A DNA stretch of 23,442 bases from Nitrososphaeria archaeon (GTDB lineage Archaea; Thermoproteota; Nitrososphaeria; Geothermarchaeales; JDFR-13). Below the pieces are notes generated by a model. That model had not been told where the DNA came from and searched no databases. It was given only the letters and a program-made list of their open reading frames with translations. Within the stretch, counting starts at the first letter, position 1; the number at the start of each line of letters is the position of its first letter. The position numbers were made by a program, and so were the translations under genes. Positions 1-7,886 of the stretch are shown here, one piece after another. The DNA lies in NCBI GenBank assembly GCA_026982095.1, contig JALSHT010000008.1, positions 1 to 23,442 on the forward strand, read 5' to 3'.

Positions 1-1
1 A

Positions 2-694
2 CAAGATGTTAGGATAGAAGGAGAACTTTACCCTATAGTAGCAGACATTATTAAAATCATGCAGGATATAGGATTTCGATATAGAGATAAAATTATTTGG
101 AGAAAACCCGAGGGATACATCCGAATAAGTAGAAGGAGTGGAGTAATAATCCAGCATCCCTATCCCATGTATTTTTATCCTGATAACATTTATGAAGAAA
201 TAGTAATTTTTCAAAAAGGGAAATTCAACTACAACATGCCTGAAGAAATAAAAAAACGTTCAAAGATTGATATAAAAAAATTTCAGAGAGAGAGATGGTA
301 TCTATCGGTATGGGACATAACTAATGTACTACCTTCGAATGTTGTTAGTAAATTTACAGCTGCGTTCCCTGAAGAGTTAGCCAAAAGAATAATAACACTT
401 TTTAGTTATGTAGGTGAAACAGTCTTGGATCCTTTTTTGGGGACGGGAACTACATCTTTAGTCGCAAAAAAATTATACAGAAATAGTATAGGTTATGAAA
501 TAGATGTAGAATTGAAGCCGATTATGGAGGAGAGACTTGGAACTAAGATAAAGCCTTTGACAGAATTTTATGAAGACCACTCAACAAGAGAGGAAATAGA
601 AATTATAGTAAGAGAAGACGCAAGGTATCTAAGGACACAACTAAGAAGGTCTATCGAAGAAAGACTTAGAAAAAAATCCCTTAGAGACAGCTAA
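2..694 (+). CDS. Site-specific DNA methyltransferase, beta class (N4-cytosine or N6-adenine), 3' part
   Basis: This is the C-terminal part of a DNA amino-methyltransferase. The frame is open to the left edge, so the gene starts outside the window and the ATG at 59 is internal (the residues before it run QDVRIEGELYPIVADIIKI). The end carries the AdoMet-binding motif I, DPFLGTGTT, at about residues 122-130 counted from that internal Met, followed by a GYEID strand. Motif I at the C-terminal side is the circular order of beta-class enzymes. The catalytic (S/D/N)PPY motif should then lie upstream and is not visible, so the methylated base cannot be told. It belongs with a restriction system by family. 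Its stop overlaps by 4 bases the stop of a convergent unknown gene, a possible restriction partner. The region is AT-rich compared with the rest of the window. Confidence 0.9.
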   Translation, partial: QDVRIEGELYPIVADIIKIMQDIGFRYRDKIIWRKPEGYIRISRRSGVIIQHPYPMYFYPDNIYEEIVIFQKGKFNYNMPEEIKKRSKIDIKKFQRERWYLSVWDITNVLPSNVVSKFTAAFPEELAKRIITLFSYVGETVLDPFLGTGTTSLVAKKLYRNSIGYEIDVELKPIMEERLGTKIKPLTEFYEDHSTREEIEIIVREDARYLRTQLRRSIEERLRKKSLRDS

Positions 695-1704
695 AGATTC
701 TTAAGAAGGGGCATTGTGTGTCTGAGGGCAGAATAGACGTAATAACCATCAATAACTAATAGTTTTAGCTTAGAATTATGATCGCAGAAAGCAAGTTTAC
801 CTCTCGCTTTTCCTTTGATTACTGATTTAAGAATTCCCTTAATTTGGGTAGGGGTATTAGAAGTCAGCTTAAACATTACTTGTGACTCCTTTCCCTTTAT
901 TTTAGCTACACCAATCTTTATTCCAGCGTTTACAGATGGAGATTTGTTTATTCTTAACTTTAAAAGTCTAATAACATCTGTGTCTAAGTTATTCTCAATT
1001 GCTTTATGTTCAAGGTATTTCAAAGATTTGTCAAAACACCCAATGCACAGGCTGTAATACTTTATGGGGACACCTAACTTTTTATGTTTAGGCAGTGCTG
1101 CATAGTAAGTTACTTCTTTTCCACCTTGCTGCACTTCTTTAACTACATTTAATTTAAAAGATGAAAACGTTTCTAGTGATGCTTCAGCTATATCAATTAA
1201 TTCACTTATATATTTTGCATTTATATAGAACATAGCCCAGTTGGTCCATTTCTCAGGATTTACCCCTCTAATGGATGTTCTTTCCAAATGATATTCTTTA
1301 ATATCCACCTTGAAATATATTAAGCCAGAATTATCCGAACCTATATACACATATACTTCCTCTTCAGGTATATAGTATGCCTTTTTGCCATTATAGACTG
1401 TCTCTTTCCACCCAAGTTCCTGCGGAGTTTTTCCATACCATTCTGGAGGTATAAGTCTCTCATAGGTTATGGGATCAGGTTTCTTTATCCAACCCCTGAA
1501 ATTAGAATATATTAGGGGTATAGGCGTTTTAATCTTTCTACTTTTATCCGCTGGAACATTAAAACCGTTTTTTATTAACTCATTTTGAATTTCTAAAGAA
1601 CTAGGAAAATATATTTGTAGAGAGTCCACAGGAAATCTTCTAATCCATTTAACGTCAGCCAAGCTAAGTATGCCTTCAGTATCCCAGCTATTACTTTCAC
1701 TCAT
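691..1704 (-). CDS. Unknown protein convergent with the methyltransferase; possible restriction partner
   Basis: I do not recognise this 337-residue protein. It looks soluble, with no signal peptide or membrane segment, and is rich in Lys, Tyr and Ile. A segment near residues 121-136 (GSDNSGLIYFKVDIKEY) has an acidic residue, a beta strand and then DIK, which could be a degenerate PD-(D/E)XK core, but I would not call it on that alone. A CIGC pair lies near residues 220-223. It starts with ATG at 1704; no Shine-Dalgarno sequence precedes it, and a TTTAATA box about 30 bases upstream suggests a leaderless transcript. It overlaps the stop of the methyltransferase by 4 bases tail to tail. That position is typical of restriction endonuclease genes beside their methylase, but the role is inferred from position only. 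Confidence 0.75.
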   Translation of the reverse strand: MSESNSWDTEGILSLADVKWIRRFPVDSLQIYFPSSLEIQNELIKNGFNVPADKSRKIKTPIPLIYSNFRGWIKKPDPITYERLIPPEWYGKTPQELGWKETVYNGKKAYYIPEEEVYVYIGSDNSGLIYFKVDIKEYHLERTSIRGVNPEKWTNWAMFYINAKYISELIDIAEASLETFSSFKLNVVKEVQQGGKEVTYYAALPKHKKLGVPIKYYSLCIGCFDKSLKYLEHKAIENNLDTDVIRLLKLRINKSPSVNAGIKIGVAKIKGKESQVMFKLTSNTPTQIKGILKSVIKGKARGKLAFCDHNSKLKLLVIDGYYVYSALRHTMPLLKNL

Positions 1705-2316
1705 ATCATTACATATTTATCTTCATGGTATTAAACCATTAAATCAAAATGCAGTTTATATTAGTATTCATTACATATTTCATAAAGGACACTCGAATAC
1801 CAAATGAAGACACTAAATATTATATTACAGAATCTGGATACTAAAGATCTTGTAAAGCTCTCTTGTTAATAGTGTTATATAATACCCCTTTTTGTTATCC
1901 ACCTTTCTCATCACTGTTAAATAAATTCATGATATATTTATAAGATTTATTTGAACCCCCTTCTAACGCTGAGTATGAATTTAGTCTTCCCCTACCACTG
2001 TAAAAGATTGACACGATACACAATACCGCGTAACTCTATACTAAATGATAAGTCTAGATATCTAGATTGAGTAAACAAGTCAATAAGTAAGTATTTTATG
2101 TACGTTTCTATATATTAACAACACAATGAAGCCTACTCAAAAAATGCATATATGTTGAGGAGTTTGGAGCCTCTTATAAAAGATTAAGCAAGTCTGGAAT
2201 AAATACACTTCCAATCCTCACATACTATTAGAGGGTCAATAATAGTGTTAGTAAAGAATAATGGTGGATGATCTATAGAGTCATGAAGACTAGCCTAGGC
2301 ATACAACCCCTAAAAA
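1705..2316. other. AT-rich intergenic stretch of about 610 bases, no gene found
   Basis: All six frames are broken by frequent stops and I see no tRNA-like or C/D-box pattern. It holds a perfect 14-base palindrome at 2053-2066, a short inverted repeat (ATGGT, 5 bases, ACCAT) at 1725-1739 just upstream of the 691-1704 gene, and two copies of AATAGTGTTA near 1867 and 2239. It separates the methyltransferase pair from the nuclease-like genes. Confidence 0.5.
2053..2066. repeat. Perfect 14-base palindrome
   Basis: TCTAGATATCTAGA reads the same on both strands. It lies alone in AT-rich intergenic DNA about 350 bases from the nearest start codon. It could be a protein-binding site or chance; nothing nearby settles this. 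Confidence 0.4.
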
Positions 2317-3153
2317 CTACTTAAACTTTATCTCTATCCTGCTCCTCCCTCTAATCCTCTTAATAACACCTCTAAAAACTAATACCTCAGCACCTAATGA
2401 AAATATTTTATTCTTGTAATATTTTAAGTCGACATCCCTTCCTAGATCCAATATGATGGCGTATGTCTTGCTGAAGTATTCCATAGAGTCGACAATCTGG
2501 CCAAGGAGCTTCTTCATATCATCCCTAGTCTTAGCTATCTTAATCTCAATTCCTATATCATCATCTAATACCAGGTCTATCTTACCTCTTACAAACGAGA
2601 CTTGCCTCCTAACTCTATCCCGCCCAAGTTTAGCAACCAGAAATTGGTATAACTGTTTCTCGAGATCCTCCTCATTGATTATAGGTTCAGGTTCGAAATC
2701 CCTTAATAGATTTTTAATATCGATTTCTTCCTCCTCCATCGATCCATGTGAATGTTGTTCAGAGTCGTCCTCCTCCTCATCGACTATACCATGCTTTTCC
2801 TCTATTTCCCTCTTAAATCTCTCCAGCTCCTCCTCTAAATCCTTATATTTAACTCTATATCTCTTGGCAAATTCTATTAACTCCGACCAACTGATTTTCA
2901 CCATCTTCTCAACCAGGTCTTTCTTATTAGTTATTTTGACCTTCTTATATCCAGATATCGGGTCTCCAACCAACTTTACATCACTAATTCCCTTTATGAC
3001 AGATATCTTTTTAAGATGTTCATACTTGAACCTCATTAAGAGTTCAACTTTCAATTCTTTCACCTTTCTCCTATATTTTACTTGAGTAGAAATTTTGTCA
3101 ACAGCCTTCTTGCTTAGCCCGCCAATCTTCTTCATAGAATCGAAAATACCCAT
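2317..3153 (-). CDS. PD-(D/E)XK nuclease-domain protein with basic N-terminus and charged linker
   Basis: This 278-residue protein has three parts. The first ~40 residues are very basic. A middle region of alternating Lys and Glu (about 85-130, with KDLEEELERFKREIEEKH) looks like a coiled coil and leads into an acidic linker with a short His/Ser patch. The last ~120 residues fit a restriction-endonuclease fold: a helix with EEDLEKQLYQFL, then KIDLVLDDDIGIEIKIA, giving D193 and E203-x-K205, and a following helix with GQIVDSMEYF whose Gln is common in this superfamily. A nuclease acting on DNA or RNA is therefore likely; the substrate is unknown. I chose the ATG at 3153 because AAGGTGG sits 5 bases before it; a TTG at 3171 is the longer alternative. 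It is preceded on the same strand by the EVE-nuclease gene, with about 200 bases between. Confidence 0.75.
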   Translation of the reverse strand: MGIFDSMKKIGGLSKKAVDKISTQVKYRRKVKELKVELLMRFKYEHLKKISVIKGISDVKLVGDPISGYKKVKITNKKDLVEKMVKISWSELIEFAKRYRVKYKDLEEELERFKREIEEKHGIVDEEEDDSEQHSHGSMEEEEIDIKNLLRDFEPEPIINEEDLEKQLYQFLVAKLGRDRVRRQVSFVRGKIDLVLDDDIGIEIKIAKTRDDMKKLLGQIVDSMEYFSKTYAIILDLGRDVDLKYYKNKIFSLGAEVLVFRGVIKRIRGRSRIEIKFK

Positions 3154-3360
3154 TTTACCACCTTTACTCAATCCTTAAATGAAGATATTAACATATCGAT
3201 TTCACTTTAAACTCCACAAATAATAAAGTTATAATGATTTGAAAAAATTTTAAATTATCTTTATGTTTCTCTGTCCACAGTTAGATCCTTTATAAACTGC
3301 CAGTAAATAGCAAACCAGAGATTCCAACGTTATCTTCAATTGAACACCGTATAATAGCGT

Positions 3361-4392
3361 TCATAGAAGTAGATCAAGACAAACCTTCCCCAGCAATTCC
3401 GGGAACGTGTATTCATTATCTTTATCTATGTCGTTGAAGTGGTACTTTACTTTGAGGATGTTTGGGTATTTCGGGATATTTTCTGCGTAGTCTTTCGCTA
3501 TCAGTACTCCTCCTGCCGTTTCCCCCTTGAATTCCTGGAGGTATTTCTCCAGCTGCTTTATATCTTTTTTAGATGCTTTACCCGTCTTCACCTCAACCAA
3601 TATATATTTGTTGGCTCCCGGAGGGTGTCTCAGTTTTATGAATATGTCTATATATCCCTCTGGCAAAGCCTTCTCACCGAGTATCTCGAACTCTTCTGGA
3701 TCGTTATCTATGGAGAAATAGTTAAGTATGTCTTCCAATATTGTTTCCCTCAACCTATTCCTTATGAGGGACTGTAGGATCTGTTCGCGGATATAGTATT
3801 TTATGGGTATCTCCTGATACTCTCTCTTGAAGACTAGTTTGGGAGTAAACTCCTCCCCTTCTACCTCGAGTCTCTCAACATCCCTATTATAAGGCTCCCC
3901 CATCGTGGATACATTGTAGAATGTTATGGTATCAGCATGGAAGTGGGTCTTCCTATAGCCTCCTCTCAAGAGCAGGTTCTCGGCTACATATAAAAACTCT
4001 GGCTTAACCATGGACTCGTCTAGCCTCCTCTCAGGCTTTAGATAGAGTCTAAATGGGAAGTAGTATGTCTTGCCTGATGACTTGAAGGTTATTGGATCCC
4101 ATGGAGGGAGGTTCTCAGCATCTCTATACGCGGCTTTCCCAACAACTCTATACAGGTTCTTAGCCCTAGCACCGTATAGGAATGATACATAGTCACCTAT
4201 CTCAATATCTAGGAATGCCCAAAAACCGTTAACACTATTTGTAAAGCCCGCCAACGCGTGTTTTATACATAGCTCTAGGTTCCTCCTGTTAGATACTGAG
4301 ATTAGGAAATAGTTTAAAGAGTCCTGAACAACCATCATTGAACCACCTGATGACCAAAATAATTCTATAATTATTTTATCCCAATTATACAT
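3361..4392 (-). CDS. EVE-domain fused to PD-(D/E)XK nuclease, putative modification-dependent restriction enzyme
   Basis: From the ATG at 4392 the N-terminal ~150 residues look like an EVE (PUA/YTH-like) domain: [19 protein letters not shown], then [20 protein letters not shown], and a [16 protein letters not shown] strand pair. EVE and related PUA-like domains are known to bind modified bases. The C-terminal part contains [10 protein letters not shown] and [23 protein letters not shown], giving a PD-(D/E)XK core with D249 and E267-x-K269, similar in pattern to NucS-type nucleases. Inference: a type IV-like enzyme that reads a modified base and cuts. The start is uncertain. ATG 4392 has GGAGG 8 bases upstream; ATG 4338 has AGGTGG and a TATA-like AAAATAATTATAG before it and fits the EVE domain edge better; a TTG lies at 4407. 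The neighbours are also nuclease- or methylase-like. Confidence 0.8.
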   Translation of the reverse strand: MYNWDKIIIELFWSSGGSMMVVQDSLNYFLISVSNRRNLELCIKHALAGFTNSVNGFWAFLDIEIGDYVSFLYGARAKNLYRVVGKAAYRDAENLPPWDPITFKSSGKTYYFPFRLYLKPERRLDESMVKPEFLYVAENLLLRGGYRKTHFHADTITFYNVSTMGEPYNRDVERLEVEGEEFTPKLVFKREYQEIPIKYYIREQILQSLIRNRLRETILEDILNYFSIDNDPEEFEILGEKALPEGYIDIFIKLRHPPGANKYILVEVKTGKASKKDIKQLEKYLQEFKGETAGGVLIAKDYAENIPKYPNILKVKYHFNDIDKDNEYTFPELLGKVCLDLLL

Positions 4393-4696
4393 CCATATTT
4401 CCTCCAAATTGAGATCAACATCGCCAAGTGTTAGGAGGGTGCAAATTTCATGTAGCTAGTCGTGTCATGATATAACGTCTTTTAATGTCTTTCCCATCCT
4501 CAGCCCCACTCCTATGCTTGTGGTTAATCCACCCACATTTCCAGTGTCCACCATATATGGGGTAATTATCTCATCTCTGCCTCTTCAACTCCTTAATATG
4601 AGAGTGATTGGGATATACGGTTTTGGAGGCGGCATGCGATATCAGTGTATACATCAGTCTATAACGTTATGGCACGACGTATAGACGTATGTCATC
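4393..4696. other. Intergenic, no feature seen
   Basis: About 300 bases without an open frame of note, a tRNA-like pattern or a repeat. It marks the edge between the nuclease genes and the decayed genes to the right. Confidence 0.4.
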
Positions 4697-5012
4697 TTAC
4701 TGTGTCAAACCCACATTATCAGGTGAGACGATCACAAGATACACCCTATTTTCAATCGCGGTTCTTAGGATGATGGCGTAACCACTTATATAGACACCAA
4801 GGGAGGAGAAGAAAGAATCCATAATTTCTAAAACCTCCCTTGGGGTAGGCATTGCTATCAATGAAGAACCCCCTAATACCAGATAAAAATATTATGTAAT
4901 CAGAGCCAGACTCTTCATACGGCGATACCAGGGAGTCTCATAGATACGGATTTATAAATTGATTTGTTAGTGGTATCGACAATATCACTATTGATATCAG
5001 AAGGGTTTTGAC
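4697..5012 (-). pseudogene. Relic of a secreted-protein gene, frameshifted
   Basis: Translating the minus strand by hand gives protein-like pieces in two frames. The first has a signal-peptide-like stretch, KTLLISIVILSIPLTNQF, then after one TGA stop continues in the same frame as DSLVSPYEESGSDYIIFLSG and GFFIDSNAYPKG. At the GGGAGG near 4830 the sense moves to another frame and runs PREVLEIMDSFFSSLGVYIS, then ENRVYLVIVSPDNVGLTQ, to a TAA at 4697. A strong AAAAGGAGG ribosome binding site at 5025-5032 precedes it, but the expected start position now reads GTC. This fits a short secreted or membrane protein gene that has lost its start and picked up a stop and a frameshift. The family is not recognised. 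Confidence 0.4.
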
Positions 5013-5043
5013 GTGATGTTTAAACCTCCTTTTAAAAACATCT

Positions 5044-5601
5044 CTAGAGATTATGCATATAAAGGTATTCATAGTCATCTACAGAAATGTGGTCTAAAGT
5101 GTCAAATAAGACTGAGTCTACGATAGGAAGGTCTTTTAACGCGCTACCTACACCCGAGTAGTACGTAGACCAGGAACCCGTCCCATAGGTTGAATATACA
5201 ACTTGTAGACATCCGTAGCTAAAGAGCGGGGCCAACAGCGTATGCTGACAGTAATACACCCTACCAAAGTACCTCACGTCATATGCGAGTATTATCGAAG
5301 GCCCCTCTCTAAAGGGTTTGACGGGTAGATTAACGTATATAACGTTATATGGTCTCTGAGCAGCTGCAACTATCTTACTGAACCCGATGGATCCAGAATC
5401 ATTCCTGAAAAGCCATATGTAGCGTCTGGAGGGGGTGAAGTATCCATAGCCATTGGACTGTTGACCCTGAAGACCATCAGAAATAGATATACATATACTC
5501 CGTCTCTCATATGAAAAATTGTCTTCCCAAAGAGGGGAGTGTATATACCAGTGTAATTATATATATGACCCATCATCAAATCTATATTCTGTTTTAATCT
5601 A
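5044..5601 (-). pseudogene. Start-less open frame of 170 codons, likely decayed gene
   Basis: From 5556 down to a TAG at 5044 the minus strand has 170 sense codons in one frame, with no ATG, GTG or TTG until a GTG at 5277. The translation reads like a real protein: YGYFTPSRRYIWLFRNDSGS, YNVIYVNLPVKPFREGPSII, DVRYFGRVYYCQHTLLAPLF and TYGTGSWSTYYSG. The same frame continues upstream across a TAA (5557) and a TAG (5599) with protein-like sense (for example IKTEYRFDDGSYI between them), up to the end of the dipeptidase gene. A 69-codon ATG frame at 5370-5579 overlaps in another frame, so a frameshift may lie there. I read this as one broken gene, aromatic-rich and possibly extracellular. No family recognised. 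Confidence 0.4.
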
Positions 5602-5674
5602 ATTGGGGAATGAAATTGGAGCTATATCTCTATATAGTGAAAACTTTCTCCCATCACAGTATACAGTAGCTATA

Positions 5675-6922
5675 CTATCTCCTCCACACCTTCCTGAGAA
5701 GCCTCAGTATATTTCCACCCACCACCTTCTCAATCTCACTGTCTGAGTATCCGTTTCTAACCATCCACCTCACCACATTCGTGAATTGGCTGGGATTCTC
5801 CAGCCCATCCACATACTCCACAGGCTCATACTCTGGGAGACTCTCCCGACCGATTATCCTGTCTATAGATAGGAGGCTCCTGAAGGCTCTGTGGAGCGCT
5901 ACATGATCACCGTAGAGGGTGTCCAGCCCAAACGCAACGTGGTCTATACCCACCAACTCCTCAATATACTTGAAATGCTGCATAACAGCCTCTATATCAT
6001 GCCTCCTCCTACCCATAGTCAACGTCGTATGTGGAGCGGCCTCCACACCGAAAACCCCATCCTTCTCAGCCAGTGCATGTATAACCTCGTCAGACTTCAT
6101 CCTGTTACTGGGCCATAGAGCCTTGGCACCGGCATGTGTAATGGCGAGGGGGTGTCCACTAGCCTCTATAGCCTCTAGCGACGTCTTCTCCCCAACATGA
6201 GCCAGGTCGATCAGGATTCCAAGTCTATTACACATATCTATAAATTCGTATCCAAGGTCTGTCAACCCCCTATCAACCTCGTCGGCTATCCCGCTCCCCA
6301 GCTCATTCCCAACACTATATGTGATCCCTATACATCTAACCCCAAGCCCATACAATATTTCTAGACGCTGTAGATCATACCCCACACCTGTAGGGGGACC
6401 CTCCAAATGGAGTATGAGCCCTATACCCCCCTCTCTATAAGCCTTGAAGATGTCATCCACCGCCTCAACCTTGAAAACCATCTCCTGAGAAGATAAGTCT
6501 GCCAGTCTCGTCCCTATCTGCGTTATTATATTCTCCCAAGTCCATGGATCCCTTCCATGTATCAATCCAACACCATCTAGAAGCCCATCGAAGAGAGCGT
6601 CCAATCCAGAGTGTGCAAGCCCCTCATAACCTAAAGCTGTATATCCAGATCTAATGTAGTCCATAAGCTGACCCATATCCTCTGGAAAGACAATCGGATG
6701 TTCATGGAACGATATCAATATGTTATTCTCAATCAATCCCTCCACCCTCTCCTCCTCAGTCTTAGATAGCGGTATCCATCTACTTTCCACCCTATCCAAC
6801 TCTCTAGCCAGGGTAAACCTCTTCAGATATGGAAAGGCCCATGTAGATCTGTACCCACTATATCTCTTATGCTTCACACGCCAACCCCATATAAACAATG
6901 GTAACCCCTGGGTAATAGACAA
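5675..6922 (-). CDS. Membrane-dipeptidase-like metallohydrolase (peptidase family M19)
   Basis: The protein follows the M19 (renal dipeptidase) TIM-barrel plan, enzymes that split dipeptides with two metal ions. Visible ligands are E174 in LHLEGP, H242 in DLAHVGEKT and H263 in AITHAGAKAL, with the family's spacing (21 residues between the two His), and a late FGLDTLYGD strand. The first metal motif, usually H-x-D, reads H73-E-H75 here, so one ligand is changed. It is 415 residues from a TTG at 6922; the first ~50 residues are an extra N-terminal stretch, and a GTG at 6877 is a possible shorter start. It carries no clear signal peptide, so it is probably cytosolic. It diverges from the deiminase-fold gene with only about 35 bases between the starts. 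A related amidohydrolase activity cannot be excluded. Confidence 0.85.
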   Translation of the reverse strand: MSITQGLPLFIWGWRVKHKRYSGYRSTWAFPYLKRFTLARELDRVESRWIPLSKTEEERVEGLIENNILISFHEHPIVFPEDMGQLMDYIRSGYTALGYEGLAHSGLDALFDGLLDGVGLIHGRDPWTWENIITQIGTRLADLSSQEMVFKVEAVDDIFKAYREGGIGLILHLEGPPTGVGYDLQRLEILYGLGVRCIGITYSVGNELGSGIADEVDRGLTDLGYEFIDMCNRLGILIDLAHVGEKTSLEAIEASGHPLAITHAGAKALWPSNRMKSDEVIHALAEKDGVFGVEAAPHTTLTMGRRRHDIEAVMQHFKYIEELVGIDHVAFGLDTLYGDHVALHRAFRSLLSIDRIIGRESLPEYEPVEYVDGLENPSQFTNVVRWMVRNGYSDSEIEKVVGGNILRLLRKVWRR

Positions 6923-6957
6923 ATATTTGATTTGTATCCTGGATAAAATGTATATCT

Positions 6958-7881
6958 ATGAATCTAAGATTCTCGAATGGACCGGAGTATCACAGGCTAA
7001 AGAAGGTCTTGATATATAGGCCCGGCGACGAAGTGGCTAGAGTGACATGGAGCAACTATAGGGACATGCTCTTTAGAAGACCGGTCAACCCTGAGAAGAT
7101 TAGGGGGGAGTTCGAGAAGCTGAAGAGAATATTGAGGGATGAAGGGGTGGAGACAATAACATTAAACGACCTATTTGAGGAGGTGGATTGGAGGCCAGCT
7201 ACAGTACCCCCAAACATGATATTTATGAGGGATGTTATGGGGGTATTAGGTAGGAAGGTGTATATGGGTGTTATGAGGCATGAGGCAAGGCGGTTTGAAC
7301 CCAATATAGTACATAAAGTGTTTAAGAGACTAGGCGTTGAAAACGTACATATAATTGGGGAGGGATACTTCGAGGGGGGAGACCTTATACAGTTAAATAG
7401 AGACTATCTCATGATCGGATACGGACCCAGAACAGATTTTATAGGTGCATATAGACTAGCATTGGAAGCCGCTGAACAAGGACTCAACACGATACTCGTC
7501 TCAATGCCACCATTCAGAGTTCATCTAGACGGTGGGCTGATGCCTATAGGTAGGGATATAATACTCCTCCACCGACCCACACTAGACTACTACCCCTCCC
7601 TAGTCGTCTATAAAGATGGTGAGGAGGAGGTGGTTAATGCATATAGTTACCTAGCTGAACAGGGATATACATATATAGAGGTGGACGATGACGAGGCTCG
7701 GAGCTTCGGACCCAATGTAGCGGTAATAAATAGCACTAAAATCCTAGCATATAGATGGAATGTAAGGACTATAGACAAGCTGAGAGACGCAGGCTACGAC
7801 GTAATACCCTTCGAGGGAGGAGAATATAGAGGGGCGGGTGGAGGGCCACACTGTATATTCAACACGATTGAGAGGGGGTAG
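6958..7881 (+). CDS. Arginine deiminase / amidinotransferase-fold enzyme (guanidino-group modifying)
   Basis: This 307-residue protein has the set of active-site motifs of the pentein fold. They are NMIFMRD (about 86-92), the substrate-binding EGGD (139-142), H189 in VHLDGG with D191, and the nucleophile C299 in GGGPHC near the C-terminus. Such enzymes act on arginine or methylated arginines through a covalent Cys intermediate: arginine deiminase, dimethylargininase or amidinotransferase. The length is nearer to dimethylargininase-type enzymes than to the ~400-residue bacterial arginine deiminases, and the exact substrate cannot be told. No Shine-Dalgarno sequence precedes the ATG; GATAAAATGT lies just before it, so the transcript is probably leaderless. 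It is divergent from the M19 peptidase, and both could serve amino-acid or peptide breakdown. Confidence 0.85.
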   Translation: MNLRFSNGPEYHRLKKVLIYRPGDEVARVTWSNYRDMLFRRPVNPEKIRGEFEKLKRILRDEGVETITLNDLFEEVDWRPATVPPNMIFMRDVMGVLGRKVYMGVMRHEARRFEPNIVHKVFKRLGVENVHIIGEGYFEGGDLIQLNRDYLMIGYGPRTDFIGAYRLALEAAEQGLNTILVSMPPFRVHLDGGLMPIGRDIILLHRPTLDYYPSLVVYKDGEEEVVNAYSYLAEQGYTYIEVDDDEARSFGPNVAVINSTKILAYRWNVRTIDKLRDAGYDVIPFEGGEYRGAGGGPHCIFNTIERG

Positions 7882-7886
7882 AATGC

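Noticed and set aside
2688..2704. GGTTCGAAATCCC, T-loop-like string
   Set aside because: It has one base too many in the loop, lies inside a well-supported coding region and has no acceptor stem.
2453..3085. 210-codon plus-strand frame, Ser/Leu-rich
   Set aside because: It is the antisense of the Lys/Glu-rich coiled-coil nuclease gene, which gives long Ser/Leu shadows.
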